Positions 17,410 to 26,227 of a stretch of DNA of 46,951 nt are shown in pieces. The notes under the pieces were generated by a model, which saw nothing but the letters and a program-made list of their open reading frames with translations, was not told the origin of the DNA and ran no database searches. The stretch is taken from contig NZ_CBFIIK010000009.1 of NCBI RefSeq assembly GCF_965662675.1, positions 1 through 46,951 of the forward strand, written 5' to 3'. This stretch comes from Roseicyclus sp965662675. GTDB taxonomy: Bacteria; Pseudomonadota; Alphaproteobacteria; Rhodobacterales; Rhodobacteraceae. The position numbers were made by a program, and so were the translations under genes. Numbering within the stretch: the stretch's first letter is position 1; every line of letters begins with the position of its first letter.

Positions 17410-17985
17410 TCATTCTGGCCGCGGGTCTATCCAGCCGACATTACCATCATCTCGCCGGTAGACCACGTTCACACCGCTATGTTTCTCGTTCCGAAAGACC
17501 ATGACGGCTGCGCCGGACAATTCCATCTGCATCACGGCTTCACCAACCGAAAGCGAAGGTATTTTCGCCTCCATCTCAGCCACGATGATGGGCTGAAGAT
17601 CTTGCGGCTCATGTTCCTCTTCATCATGCCCGGCTGGCGCGAGGACATACATCGGCGCGTCGCTGGTTTCAACGGGGCTTTGGCGATCGCGGTGGTGATC
17701 CTTCAGGCGCCGCTTGTACCGGCGCAGCTGTTTTTCCATTTTTTCGCAAGAACCCTCGAAGGCGGCATAGATCTCATGCGCGTGACCTTTGGCAGATGCC
17801 GTCAAACCCGTCGAAAGATGGACCGTTGTTTCACAGACGAATTCCGCGCCCGAGCGCGAGAAAAAGACCGTCGCATCGGTCGGGCGCTCGGCGTATTTGC
17901 CGACGGCCGCGCCGAGGCTGGTCTTTACATGCGTTTGCAAGGCTTCGCCGATATCGATCTGCTTTCCGGTGATTTGGTAGCGCAT
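17410..17985 (-). CDS. hpf: Long-form ribosome hibernation promoting factor
   Basis: Binds the 30S subunit in slow growth and, in its long form, joins ribosomes into inactive 100S dimers. The 191 residues have an N-terminal S30AE domain (MRYQITGKQIDIGEAL, then TVHLSTGLTASAKGHAHEIY and KQLRRYKRRLKDHH). A variable linker follows, and then the C-terminal dimerisation domain (IPSLSVGEAVMQMELSG, then VMVFRNEKHSGVNVVYRRDD). I chose the ATG at 17985, which has GGAG five bases before it; an upstream in-frame start at 18009 is less likely. The 224-base gap to lptB contains a likely promoter and two leader hairpins, so hpf can be expressed apart from the lpt genes. No rpoN lies before it. Confidence 0.95.
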   Translation of the reverse strand: MRYQITGKQIDIGEALQTHVKTSLGAAVGKYAERPTDATVFFSRSGAEFVCETTVHLSTGLTASAKGHAHEIYAAFEGSCEKMEKQLRRYKRRLKDHHRDRQSPVETSDAPMYVLAPAGHDEEEHEPQDLQPIIVAEMEAKIPSLSVGEAVMQMELSGAAVMVFRNEKHSGVNVVYRRDDGNVGWIDPRPE

Positions 17986-18087
17986 TTGGTCTCCACCATT
18001 CGTAGGCACGGGGCGTTCATGGGCCGGGATGGTCCACGCGCCGCGCGCAAGATATATTCGGGTTGTTTCGGTTAAGAGCGATCCAGA

Positions 18088-18124
18088 GCCCCCCTTGGTG
18101 GGGCTTTTCCCGGGCTGGGCCCGG
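18088..18124 (-). promoter_or_regulatory. Structured 5' leader of hpf (two hairpins)
   Basis: In the predicted hpf leader, CCGGGC (18110-18115) pairs with GCCCGG (18119-18124) around a 3-base loop. GCCCC (18088-18092) pairs with GGGGC (18100-18104), extendable by one A-T pair. A short AAAA stretch separates them on the minus strand. The lower hairpin followed by TTTT on the plus strand looks like a terminator in that direction, but no plus-strand gene ends nearby. As part of a leader of about 170 bases these may affect stability or translation of hpf mRNA. Confidence 0.4.
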
Positions 18125-18161
18125 TGGGATCAGGGATGAAGCGAACGCGAACATCACCCGC

Positions 18162-18190
18162 ATTAGGCGATGGTGATGGCGTGCTGTCAA
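18162..18190 (-). promoter_or_regulatory. Predicted sigma-70 promoter for hpf-ptsN
   Basis: On the minus strand, TTGACA (complement of 18185-18190, a full match to the -35 consensus) is followed after exactly 17 bases by CCTAAT (complement of 18162-18167, four of six -10 matches). It begins 20 bases past the lptB stop and would start transcripts near 18155, about 170 bases before the hpf ATG. Confidence 0.6.
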
Positions 18191-18209
18191 CGACAAGCAG
18201 AGCGCTTGG

Positions 18210-18974
18210 TCACGTAATCCGGAAGCTTTGTCCAAGATAGACGCGCCGGACATCCTCATCGCGTACCACTTCGTCCGGTGTGCCCGATTTTATGATGGTG
18301 CCGTCATGCAGAATATAGGCGCGATCGACGATCTCGAGCGTTTCGCGGACATTGTGATCGGTGATCAGCACACCGATTCCCCGCGACTTGAGATCTTGGA
18401 CAAGGTTGCGGATATCGCCCACGGCAATCGGGTCGACCCCGGCGAATGGCTCGTCGAGCAAAACATATCGTGGGCGCGAGGCAAGGCAGCGGGCGATCTC
18501 GACGCGGCGGCGCTCACCGCCCGAAAGCGACAGGGCCGCGGCGCGGCGCAGATGACCGATCGAGAAATCCGCCAACAACTCTTCCAGCCGGTCATTGCGC
18601 CTTGCGCGGTCGGGCTCCACGATCTCGAGGATGGCCAGAATATTCTCTTCGACGCTCAGCCCGCGAAAGATCGACATTTCCTGTGGCAGGTAGCCGATCC
18701 CGGCCCGCGCCCGACGATACATCGGCAATAGCGTCACATCGCGCCCGTCGATGGTAACGCTGCCCCCATCGGGCGTGATCAGCCCGGCGATGCAATAAAA
18801 CGAGGTGGTCTTGCCCGACCCGTTCGGCCCCAACAGCGCCACGACCTCGCCGCGCGCCAGCGTGATCGAGACATCGCGGATCACCGGCCTTTTGCGATAA
18901 GACTTACGAAGCCGGTCAACGACCAGACCTTGCTCGCCTTGCGTGACGCTGAGAGATGGGCGCTTGTCGCTCAT
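18210..18974 (-). CDS. lptB: LPS export system ATP-binding protein LptB
   Basis: ATPase of the LptB2FGC transporter that lifts LPS from the inner membrane onto the Lpt bridge. The 254 residues show Walker A (GPNGSGKTT near 49), the Q-loop region YLPQEMSIFRGL near 95, the signature LSGGERRRVEIARCL near 149-163, Walker B with VLLDEPFAGVDP near 171-182 and the switch His in LITDHNVRETL near 204. YLPQEMSIFR and LTGLITPDGG-like segments are typical of LptB. It overlaps lptA by four bases (ATGA). LptF and LptG are not in this window, as usual for the group. Confidence 0.97.
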   Translation of the reverse strand: MSDKRPSLSVTQGEQGLVVDRLRKSYRKRPVIRDVSITLARGEVVALLGPNGSGKTTSFYCIAGLITPDGGSVTIDGRDVTLLPMYRRARAGIGYLPQEMSIFRGLSVEENILAILEIVEPDRARRNDRLEELLADFSIGHLRRAAALSLSGGERRRVEIARCLASRPRYVLLDEPFAGVDPIAVGDIRNLVQDLKSRGIGVLITDHNVRETLEIVDRAYILHDGTIIKSGTPDEVVRDEDVRRVYLGQSFRIT

Positions 18975-19477
18975 GGTGCCGATTGCGGCGTCAAGACGGT
19001 GCGCACGCGCCCCTCGACGACCCCATCGCCGGTGGTCATATCGACGACCATGCTATCGCCCGCGATGGTGGTGCCGCCTTGCGTCACCAAGACAGCGCCC
19101 GTCATCGTCAAGATCGCGGCGGCGACGGAATAGACCGCATCCTCGCCTTCGGCCGCATCTTCGCCGCGTGTAATCAAAACGCCACCCGTGGCGATAACTT
19201 CGTCCACGCTACGCTGACCCTCGCGGTCGGAGTAGACCACCGCGACATCCTCGGCGGCAATGCGCAGATCGCCCTGAATGATGATGACATTGCCCGAGAA
19301 CAAGGCACGCCCGTTGGTCTGGTCGATGGTCAGATTATCCGATACCGCCTCGACCGGCTGGTCGGAATTATGGGCGACACCGCCGAAGCCGATCGCAACC
19401 TGTGCGGCGGCTGGCTGGATCAAACCGACCAGACCGGCAAGAGCTATGGCAAAAAGCGATGGGCGTCGGGTCATCAT
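18971..19477 (-). CDS. lptA: LPS periplasmic bridge protein LptA
   Basis: Periplasmic LptA oligomers or bridges carry LPS from LptC to LptD. The 168-residue protein begins with a signal peptide (MMTRRPSLFAIALAGLVGL, cut probably after AAAQ). It then shows OstA-type repeats such as NLTIDQTNGRALFSGNVIII, AEDVAVVYSD and MVVDMTTGDGVVEGRVR. I chose the ATG at 19477; an in-frame TTG at 19489 overlapping the lptC stop is possible and would add four residues. It sits between lptC and lptB, as in most alphaproteobacteria. Confidence 0.92.
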   Translation of the reverse strand: MMTRRPSLFAIALAGLVGLIQPAAAQVAIGFGGVAHNSDQPVEAVSDNLTIDQTNGRALFSGNVIIIQGDLRIAAEDVAVVYSDREGQRSVDEVIATGGVLITRGEDAAEGEDAVYSVAAAILTMTGAVLVTQGGTTIAGDSMVVDMTTGDGVVEGRVRTVLTPQSAP

Positions 19478-19485
19478 CTGTCTTT

Positions 19486-20082
19486 TCAATTCTGCGTGTC
19501 GTATAGCAGGCGAACGCCCCCAGTGAAATGCAACAAAGCCTGCCCTTCCGGCCCGGTCAATTGCATCGCACCCGCCTCGAGCATCATTCCCGGCCCGCGT
19601 AGCATAACCGCACCGGGCGAGGTCATTTCCATCGCGGTCAAAGCAACCACGATCCGGTCGGAAATCAGCTGGAAGCCGGTGGTGGTTTGCGCGTTCACCG
19701 CTCCGTCGAGATCGACGATTTGGGCGGTGGCGTCATATGCGCCGCGATCGGCCGTCAAGTGCAGGTTTTGGCCATCTTTCAGCGCAACATCGGTTTCCAC
19801 CCTGTCCATCTGCAACCTGTTGGGGTCGTCCATGCGCTGCACCGCGTTATCTGCCGTTAGTGTAACGGGCTGACCATCGCCCAAAATGCCGGCGAAACGC
19901 GGTTCGGTCAGCAACCGCTCAGAGCCCAGTTGGCCGATATCGACATCATTGAACAGCAACGCATCTTGCGGGTTGGGGGTGCGCGAGAACAAAAACAACG
20001 TCGACAAAAGGCCGAGCGCTGTCAGCGGCAGCAAAACCTTGGCCCAAGATACCAGCGTAGAATATCGGTTCGGCCCTGCCAT
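19486..20082 (-). CDS. lptC: LPS export protein LptC
   Basis: Bitopic inner-membrane protein that receives LPS from LptB2FG and passes it to LptA. The 198 residues have one N-terminal membrane anchor (WAKVLLPLTALGLLSTLFLF at about 13-32) and a periplasmic beta-jellyroll domain with LTADNAVQRMDDPNRLQ, LTADRGAYDATAQIVDLDGA and a second TSPGAVMLRGPG stretch. It lies nine bases after the rnd stop and just before lptA, so rnd-lptC-lptA-lptB form one transcription unit. Confidence 0.93.
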   Translation of the reverse strand: MAGPNRYSTLVSWAKVLLPLTALGLLSTLFLFSRTPNPQDALLFNDVDIGQLGSERLLTEPRFAGILGDGQPVTLTADNAVQRMDDPNRLQMDRVETDVALKDGQNLHLTADRGAYDATAQIVDLDGAVNAQTTTGFQLISDRIVVALTAMEMTSPGAVMLRGPGMMLEAGAMQLTGPEGQALLHFTGGVRLLYDTQN

Positions 20083-20091
20083 CGGCCCTGC

Positions 20092-20703
20092 CTAGTGGTT
20101 GAAAATGTCGACTTCGGGCCAACCGGCAAGGTCAAGCCGGGCGCGGGTCGGCAGGAAATCGAAACAGGCCTGCGCGATCTCGGACCTGCCTTCGCGGGCC
20201 AAAATCGGATCAAGTTCATCTTTCAGGCGGTGCAAATACAAAACATCCGATGCGGCATAGGCTTTTTGCGCATCCGTCAGATCGGCCGCGCCCCAATCCG
20301 ATGTTTGCTGCATCTTCGAGATATCGGTGTCGAGCAACTCTTGCAAAAGGTTCTTCAGACCGTGGCGGTCGGTATAGGTGCGGATCAGCTTCGAGGCGAT
20401 CTTGGTGCAATAGACCGGGGCGGCCAGCGCACCAAAGGCATGATACATCACCGCGATATCGAAACGCCCGAAGTGAAACAGCTTCAGCACCGCGGGATCG
20501 GTCAAAAGCCGCGACAGGTTGGGCGCCATTTTCTGGCCTTTGGCGATCTGCACCAAATGCGCGTTTCCATCGCCGGCCGATAGCTGCACGAGGCAAAGCC
20601 TGTCGCGATGCGGGTTCAAACCCATGGTTTCGCAATCAATCGCGACAACCGGGCCAAGGTTCAGCCCGTCAGGCAGATCATTTTGATGGAAATGAATGGT
20701 CAC
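20092..20703 (-). CDS. rnd: Ribonuclease D-like 3'-5' exoribonuclease
   Basis: DEDD-type exonuclease thought to trim 3' ends of tRNA and other stable RNA. The 203 residues contain the exonuclease motifs: DCETMGL near 23-29 (motif I, D-x-E), HFGRFDIAVMY near 77-87 (motif II) and YAASDVLYLHRLKDEL near 150-165 (motif III, Y-x3-D). The HRDC domains of classical RNase D are absent, so this is the short alphaproteobacterial form. I chose the GTG at 20703, preceded by AGGGG eight bases earlier; an in-frame GTG at 20721 is the alternative. First gene of the lpt unit, with tRNA-Leu upstream on the same strand. Confidence 0.9.
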   Translation of the reverse strand: MTIHFHQNDLPDGLNLGPVVAIDCETMGLNPHRDRLCLVQLSAGDGNAHLVQIAKGQKMAPNLSRLLTDPAVLKLFHFGRFDIAVMYHAFGALAAPVYCTKIASKLIRTYTDRHGLKNLLQELLDTDISKMQQTSDWGAADLTDAQKAYAASDVLYLHRLKDELDPILAREGRSEIAQACFDFLPTRARLDLAGWPEVDIFNH

Positions 20704-20852
20704 GACCTGATCCCCTTGCACCGCGTTTATGGTGACATAAGCCCCTCGGCGTTGAAATGCGATAGCTTTCGGATGTCGCGTGCTATGCAGCGGCGGTCCC
20801 GCGCAAAACGCATTTTCGAATATCGGGGAGTTACGACCGACACGGGGTCGAT

Positions 20853-20939
<87 letters not shown>

Positions 20940-21011
20940 AGGTGTCGTGGAGCGGCTGATATCCCTGCGCCGCGGGGCTGTCAACGGGGCTTGGGTGGGG
21001 AATTCGGCGTC

Positions 21012-24000
21012 TTAGTAATCGCGCTCGAAAAACACGCCAAGCCGGGTTTCACCGTCGGCCGACAGGCCGCCGCGTGCGGTGATGTTCGGTGTCAGATCGA
21101 TGTTGAGCGATATATCCGCCCCCCCGTCGCCCGCGATGGTGACATCGGTGTAAACATTCTCGGAGAGGTATCGCCCCGCGCGCAGTGCGGCATTGCCCGT
21201 GGCATCGGTGCGCAGGTCAAGATCGTCCAGCCCAAGCCCTTCGCGCAGATTGGCGAGGATGCCTGCCTCGGACGATCCGCCGGCAAGCCCCGTCGCCGCA
21301 TCGACCATTTGCAACAGTTGCAGCGGCGATAGGGTCGCGACCGTGCGGCCGAACAAGAGCTGGGCGAGGATTTCATCCTCGGGCAAGGGCGGGGTGGCGG
21401 TCAGCCTGATCTCGGGGGTGCTGACCGGCCCCGAGATGTTGATCCCGATCAGATATGCGCCGCTGCGGCTTGTGGCCAATAGGTCGATGGTCGGGTCGAA
21501 ATTGCCTGTCAGCGTGACGGCGCCTTCGGTCAGATCGAGCCGTGTCCCGAGAATCGATAGCCGCCCTCGGATCAAGTCGAACCGACCCGAGGGGATGATC
21601 TGTGCCGTGGTGCCACCGATCCGCAAACTTCCGCCCAACTCGGCATCCAATCCCCGTCCGCGGAGGAAGATACGGCCGGGCGCGGTGATCGTCAGATCGA
21701 GCGCGATGTTTTGGGAACCGCCCCCGCGCTGCGGCGATGGGCCGAGCCCCGCGGCGATCCGCGTGCGCCGCTCGGGCGCGCTTTCGCCTTGGTGCAAGAT
21801 CGGCGGGATCGGCGCGGCCCCGCCAAGACCGCTTTCCGGCACACGCAAATCTGTCTGTCCAAGGGCCAGATCGCCGGTGATCAGCAACGCCCCGGCAAGC
21901 CCGCCGGTGATGCGGATCGCCGCGCGGTCGATCCGGGCATCGTAGAGCGTCGGATCGCTGAGCCGTAATCCCACCCCTGATAGCGATATCTGTGCCGCAA
22001 GATCGCGGCTGGTGAGATCGATGCTACCCGTCCCGGTCACACGACCGGTATCGGCCTGTGTCGCATCGAGATCGACCTGCAGCTGACCGTCCGACAACTG
22101 CCCGCTTAGGCGAATATTCTCGATGGCGGTTTGCAGGCTGGGCAAGGAAAGGCGTGCATTATCCGTTACGAAGCTGCCTGTTAGAGCCGAAAAAGACGGC
22201 TCGCCTTGCAAGGCAACGTCGAAGGCAAGCCTTCCGCCGATGCTGCGGGGGGCCAATGCGCGATTGGCCAGTGCAAGCGGCAACGCGCCCTGAGCGCGCA
22301 ACGCGACGGTGCCAGCCTCGGGCATGACGGCGCCCGAAACGGTGGCATCTATCCCGGCGGCGCTATCGATATCGGCGCGCAGTTGCCATGGTGCTTGGGC
22401 GGTTGGTCCGCGGGTTGCGTTCAACGCGGCGGTAACGGCACCCGACAGCGCATCGGTGAAAAGGCCGATATCCGCCAGCCGACCTTCAAGCGCGACAAGC
22501 GCCCCGTCGCGACTGACCCGGCCCGTGCCGTCAAGCGTCAGGGCCGAACCCGTCAGCTTCAGGTTGCGCAGCGCAAAGCCTGTCTCGTCGCGGCGTGCCG
22601 ACAAGGCCAGATCGGTCTGCCCCGCCAAGAGCTGCGGTGGCAGGCCCGCACCAAGGCGCAACGCGCGTCCCGTGCCATCCAAGACCATGTCGAAGGCCCC
22701 CGAAAGCGGTTCGGCTTGCAGGGTGAGGTTCGCGGCCAGACGCCCGGCCAGCGGTTGCTTTGCCAAGGCCGCAAAGCGGGATAGGTCGGCAATTTCCATC
22801 GCCAATGTGGTATCGAGTTCGGCTTTCCCATCCGCCCAATTCAGGCCCGCGCCCCCGGCAAGGCGGATATCGCCCGCCTGTAGCGCCATGTCGCGCAGCA
22901 AGATCGGCGCGCCTGTGGCCCAATCCAGCGTGCCGCCTAGTCGCGCGCCATTTCCCAAAGCGGCCGCGATGGCGGGATCGCGGTGGTCAAGACCGGCAAT
23001 CTCGACCGTGATCGGTGCCGCCAACGCCAGACCATCGCCCGATGACTGCAATCGCCCGCTTGCCTCCAGCCCAAGCTGCGCCACGCCGAAGCCGTCGCTG
23101 ACCAGATCGCGCAATATCCCCTGGGCCGTGTATTCCGGCCCGCTGCTGGCATCATGGCGCAGTGTCAGATCGACCAGCCCAACGGTGACATTGGCCCCCG
23201 AGATGGGCAGCCGCACCCGGCCCTGCCCGGTCGGATCGGCCATGCGCAGGCGTAGGTCAAAGGCGCTGGGCCTGCCATCGGCGGCGGTTGCGAAACGGCC
23301 GTCAAGGCTAAGGGCTGCGGCGGACAGGCGTAGATCATCGAGGACAACAGAGCCGTCTGGCGCAAGGTTGATCAGGCTCGAAAACGCCACTTCGGGTCCA
23401 AAAAAGGGCCGGTAAGCCGGCAGGAACAGCGGTGTGATATCGCCGCTCAGATCGGCGCTGATCGTTCTTGTGCCGGTTTCGGTGGGCTTGGTTGTCGTCA
23501 CCTGACCCGTCAGGCGCGGCGCGCCATCGCTCGACAGCGCGATCTCGGCCCGAAAATCATCGATCGGGCCATCGCCCATGACGCGCAGGGCGATGGCGGG
23601 CGCATCCGGCAGGCCAAGGCGCGTGGCGACAAGGCCGCCCGCATCCTCTGCAAGATCCAGCGACAGCGCGAGGCGGCGACTGTCATTTTGATAGGATCCG
23701 CGCAGATCGAAGCGCCCCCGCGGCCCATCCAGCCGGGTGATCGCCAGATCAGCACTTCCTTGCCCGTCGGCCAAGGCGGCGCTGCCGGAAATCGCCAGTT
23801 CCGCTGGCATGCCCAAGATATCGGCACCCAGCGTTACCCGCTCGATCCGAACCTGTGCGATCGCGATCGAGACGGGCAGTTGCGGCAAACGAAAGGGCGT
23901 TGCCTCGGCTTGTGGGATATCCAGCCCGGTACTTGGGTTGGGTCGGCGCAAGACTTCCAGCCGTGTGGCTTGTAGGGTGTCGATCTGCAGCGCGCCGCGC

Positions 24001-24263
24001 AACAAGGCGGCGCGTGACCAATCCAGCCGTGCCCCTTCAAGCCGCAGCCACACGCCTGCATCATCGGCGATGGTCAATACATCCATCTGGGCGCTGGCGC
24101 TGAGCGCGCCGCGAAAGCCCTCGATGCTGACCTGTCGCGCGCCATCGGACAGCTGGGTTTCCAAGAAGGTCACGATGCGCGAACGGTCGTCATCGGCCTG
24201 TGCGTTGGCCATTGCGGACCAAAGCAGCGCGAAAAGCATGGTCATGATCGCCCAGCGCCGCAT
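21012..24263 (-). CDS. tamB: Translocation and assembly module inner-membrane component TamB
   Basis: AsmA-like periplasm-spanning protein that works with TamA in outer-membrane assembly; recent work on the family suggests lipid transfer. The 1083 residues start with a signal/anchor (MRRWAIMTMLFALLWSAMAN) and continue as long repetitive beta-strand segments (the lipid-groove fold). They end with the TamB/DUF490 domain: ISGPVSTPEIRLTATPPLPE, ILAQLLFGRTVATLSPLQLL and a C-terminus in FFERDY. I chose the ATG at 24263, which overlaps the tamA stop by one base; the longer frame runs inside tamA. Somewhat shorter than the E. coli protein (about 1260). Confidence 0.92.
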   Translation of the reverse strand: MRRWAIMTMLFALLWSAMANAQADDDRSRIVTFLETQLSDGARQVSIEGFRGALSASAQMDVLTIADDAGVWLRLEGARLDWSRAALLRGALQIDTLQATRLEVLRRPNPSTGLDIPQAEATPFRLPQLPVSIAIAQVRIERVTLGADILGMPAELAISGSAALADGQGSADLAITRLDGPRGRFDLRGSYQNDSRRLALSLDLAEDAGGLVATRLGLPDAPAIALRVMGDGPIDDFRAEIALSSDGAPRLTGQVTTTKPTETGTRTISADLSGDITPLFLPAYRPFFGPEVAFSSLINLAPDGSVVLDDLRLSAAALSLDGRFATAADGRPSAFDLRLRMADPTGQGRVRLPISGANVTVGLVDLTLRHDASSGPEYTAQGILRDLVSDGFGVAQLGLEASGRLQSSGDGLALAAPITVEIAGLDHRDPAIAAALGNGARLGGTLDWATGAPILLRDMALQAGDIRLAGGAGLNWADGKAELDTTLAMEIADLSRFAALAKQPLAGRLAANLTLQAEPLSGAFDMVLDGTGRALRLGAGLPPQLLAGQTDLALSARRDETGFALRNLKLTGSALTLDGTGRVSRDGALVALEGRLADIGLFTDALSGAVTAALNATRGPTAQAPWQLRADIDSAAGIDATVSGAVMPEAGTVALRAQGALPLALANRALAPRSIGGRLAFDVALQGEPSFSALTGSFVTDNARLSLPSLQTAIENIRLSGQLSDGQLQVDLDATQADTGRVTGTGSIDLTSRDLAAQISLSGVGLRLSDPTLYDARIDRAAIRITGGLAGALLITGDLALGQTDLRVPESGLGGAAPIPPILHQGESAPERRTRIAAGLGPSPQRGGGSQNIALDLTITAPGRIFLRGRGLDAELGGSLRIGGTTAQIIPSGRFDLIRGRLSILGTRLDLTEGAVTLTGNFDPTIDLLATSRSGAYLIGINISGPVSTPEIRLTATPPLPEDEILAQLLFGRTVATLSPLQLLQMVDAATGLAGGSSEAGILANLREGLGLDDLDLRTDATGNAALRAGRYLSENVYTDVTIAGDGGADISLNIDLTPNITARGGLSADGETRLGVFFERDY

Positions 24264-26080
24264 CAAAAGGCCTGTCCTATGCCGATATAGAGGAACAGAT
24301 CGCGCCCCGCCGAGGCGCCCGATGTCGGCGTGGCAAGATCGACCCTGATCGGCCCAAAGGGTGTGGTATAGCGTAGGCCGACCCCCGCGCCCGAATGCCA
24401 TGTCGTGCCGTCCGTGTCCCAAGCCTCGGCGCTGATGCCGCCAAGATCGGCGAAACCGACCAAGCCAAAGCCGCTATCGCCGAGATCATGGCGCAGTTCG
24501 GCCGACACCCCCAGAAAACCGCGACCGCCGCTGGACAGGCCGGATTGGATGGCGCCAAGGCTGCGATAGGGCTGGCCGCGCACCGTGCCCGCGCCGCCGG
24601 AAAAGAACAGGTTATCTGGTGGAATATCGGCAAGGTCTGCCCCGACAATCCCGCCGATCTGGCCCCGCGCCGCAAATCGCGTGGCGTTGCGCGCGCCAAT
24701 CGGCCAATAGCGCCGCCCATCCAGCGTGATCCGCGCACCGTTGCTTGCGCCGAAAAGGCCAAAGGCCTCGACATCCGCCGCGATGTAGCTGCCGCGCCGT
24801 GCGTCAATCGGGTCATCGCGCCGATCGACGATCAGGCCCAGGGGCAGGGTCAACCGTGTCAGATCGCGCTGGCCCAGACCATCTTCGATCCGCGAGAATT
24901 CCAGCCCAAGCCCGCCCGAAATGGTGATTTCATCAGATAGGATATGGGTCAGCTTGCCCGCGATGCGCGCGCCGTCGATCCGATAGGTCGGCTCACGCAG
25001 GAACATCGTCTCCGCCTCCAGCGAAAGCGCGGTGTCCGGGCCGAAACTTGCCGGTCGGTCGAACCGGGCGGTGAAGATGGTGTCGATCTCATCCCCGCTT
25101 TGGATGTCGTCGATTCCCGCGATGGCGAGATCGAAGCGAAGCCGCTCGGCCCCGCCCAACAGATTGCGATGCATCCAATAGGCGCTGAGCTGGATACCTG
25201 CATCGCTGGCCAGCTCCGCGCCGAAGCCGAGGCGGCGCAACGGTGCCTCTTCCACGATCGCGGTGACATCGGCGGTGTTGTCGCCCTTGGCCGGTTCGAG
25301 CGAAAGCGCGACCGCGGCGAAAGCGCCTGTTTCGCGCAGCCGCTGCTCGGCGCGGGCCAAGGCGGCGGGGGAATAGCTCTCGCCGCTGGGCAGCCCGGCG
25401 ATTGCGGCGATTCGGTCTGGTCGCATGCGCATCTGACCGACTGGCAGCAACGCGCCGAACTGGAGGACGGGGCCGGGCGCAAGCCCGATATCGACAGCCA
25501 GCACCGCATCGCGGTGTTGCGCGACGATTCGCTGGTGTGACACCGCGGCATTGGCGTGCCCGATATTCTGCCACCCCAAGATGGCGGCATTCGTGGCGTC
25601 CCGCAGCAGGGCGGTATTGGCGGGCTGTCCCGGTGCAAACCCTTCGGGCAGGGTCGTGTCGGGTGCAAGTGGGCCGATCCGCGCTTGCCCAAGGCGATAT
25701 GGCGCGCCCGGTTGTACCGTGATCTCGACACGCGCGACACGGTCAGGCGGCGCCAGGGGCGAAATCTCGGAGGCCTCGCGCCCATCGAGACGAATCGAGA
25801 TGACCGGCGCGAAAAACCCCGCCTCGTAAAGGATGCCGATCAACCGGGCGTAGTCCGCGCGCGCGGCGGCGGTGATATCGGCACCGCTTGGCGGCCCCTC
25901 GCCATCGACCAACCGCAAGAGCAGGGCGTCACGGCGCAGCCGGTCCAACAGCGGCTCGGACGCGCTCGGGGCGCTGAGCGTGACTTCTTGGGCGACACCC
26001 GTACGCAGCCCGACACCGATGGCGGCAACACATATCGCCGCGAGAAAGCTGATCCGGATCGGGCGGGGCGTTATCTGCAT
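24263..26080 (-). CDS. tamA: Outer-membrane assembly factor TamA (Omp85 family)
   Basis: Outer-membrane barrel that partners TamB. The 605 residues begin with a signal peptide (FLAAICVAAIGVGLRTGVAQ). POTRA domains follow in the first 260 residues (RVEITVQPGAPYRLGQARIG and the VTAIVEEAPLRRLGFGAELA stretch leading to the barrel). The 16-strand barrel carries the L6-loop signature VRGQPYRS near 515. The last residues (GRDLFLYIGIGQAF) end in Phe, as expected for Bam-dependent insertion. The ATG at 26080 precedes the signal peptide; a longer in-frame extension to 26149 is unlikely. Divergent from the NDUFA9-like gene across 147 bases. Confidence 0.93.
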   Translation of the reverse strand: MQITPRPIRISFLAAICVAAIGVGLRTGVAQEVTLSAPSASEPLLDRLRRDALLLRLVDGEGPPSGADITAAARADYARLIGILYEAGFFAPVISIRLDGREASEISPLAPPDRVARVEITVQPGAPYRLGQARIGPLAPDTTLPEGFAPGQPANTALLRDATNAAILGWQNIGHANAAVSHQRIVAQHRDAVLAVDIGLAPGPVLQFGALLPVGQMRMRPDRIAAIAGLPSGESYSPAALARAEQRLRETGAFAAVALSLEPAKGDNTADVTAIVEEAPLRRLGFGAELASDAGIQLSAYWMHRNLLGGAERLRFDLAIAGIDDIQSGDEIDTIFTARFDRPASFGPDTALSLEAETMFLREPTYRIDGARIAGKLTHILSDEITISGGLGLEFSRIEDGLGQRDLTRLTLPLGLIVDRRDDPIDARRGSYIAADVEAFGLFGASNGARITLDGRRYWPIGARNATRFAARGQIGGIVGADLADIPPDNLFFSGGAGTVRGQPYRSLGAIQSGLSSGGRGFLGVSAELRHDLGDSGFGLVGFADLGGISAEAWDTDGTTWHSGAGVGLRYTTPFGPIRVDLATPTSGASAGRDLFLYIGIGQAF

Positions 26081-26227
26081 TGCACCAATTCTATCGTGGC
26101 CGCGATGGGGGATACCAGAGCCATCAAGAGACGCGGCCCAAACCGGCAAGGATTGGGACGATTTGCGCCTTGTCGGAAGCGGGCCGCCCGCCTATCACCC
26201 GCGCATAGCGATCGGAGGACGTCAGTC

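Noticed and set aside
18086..18108. Plus-strand terminator (stem followed by TTTT)
   Set aside because: No plus-strand gene ends here; both neighbours are on the minus strand. Kept only as part of the hpf leader structure.
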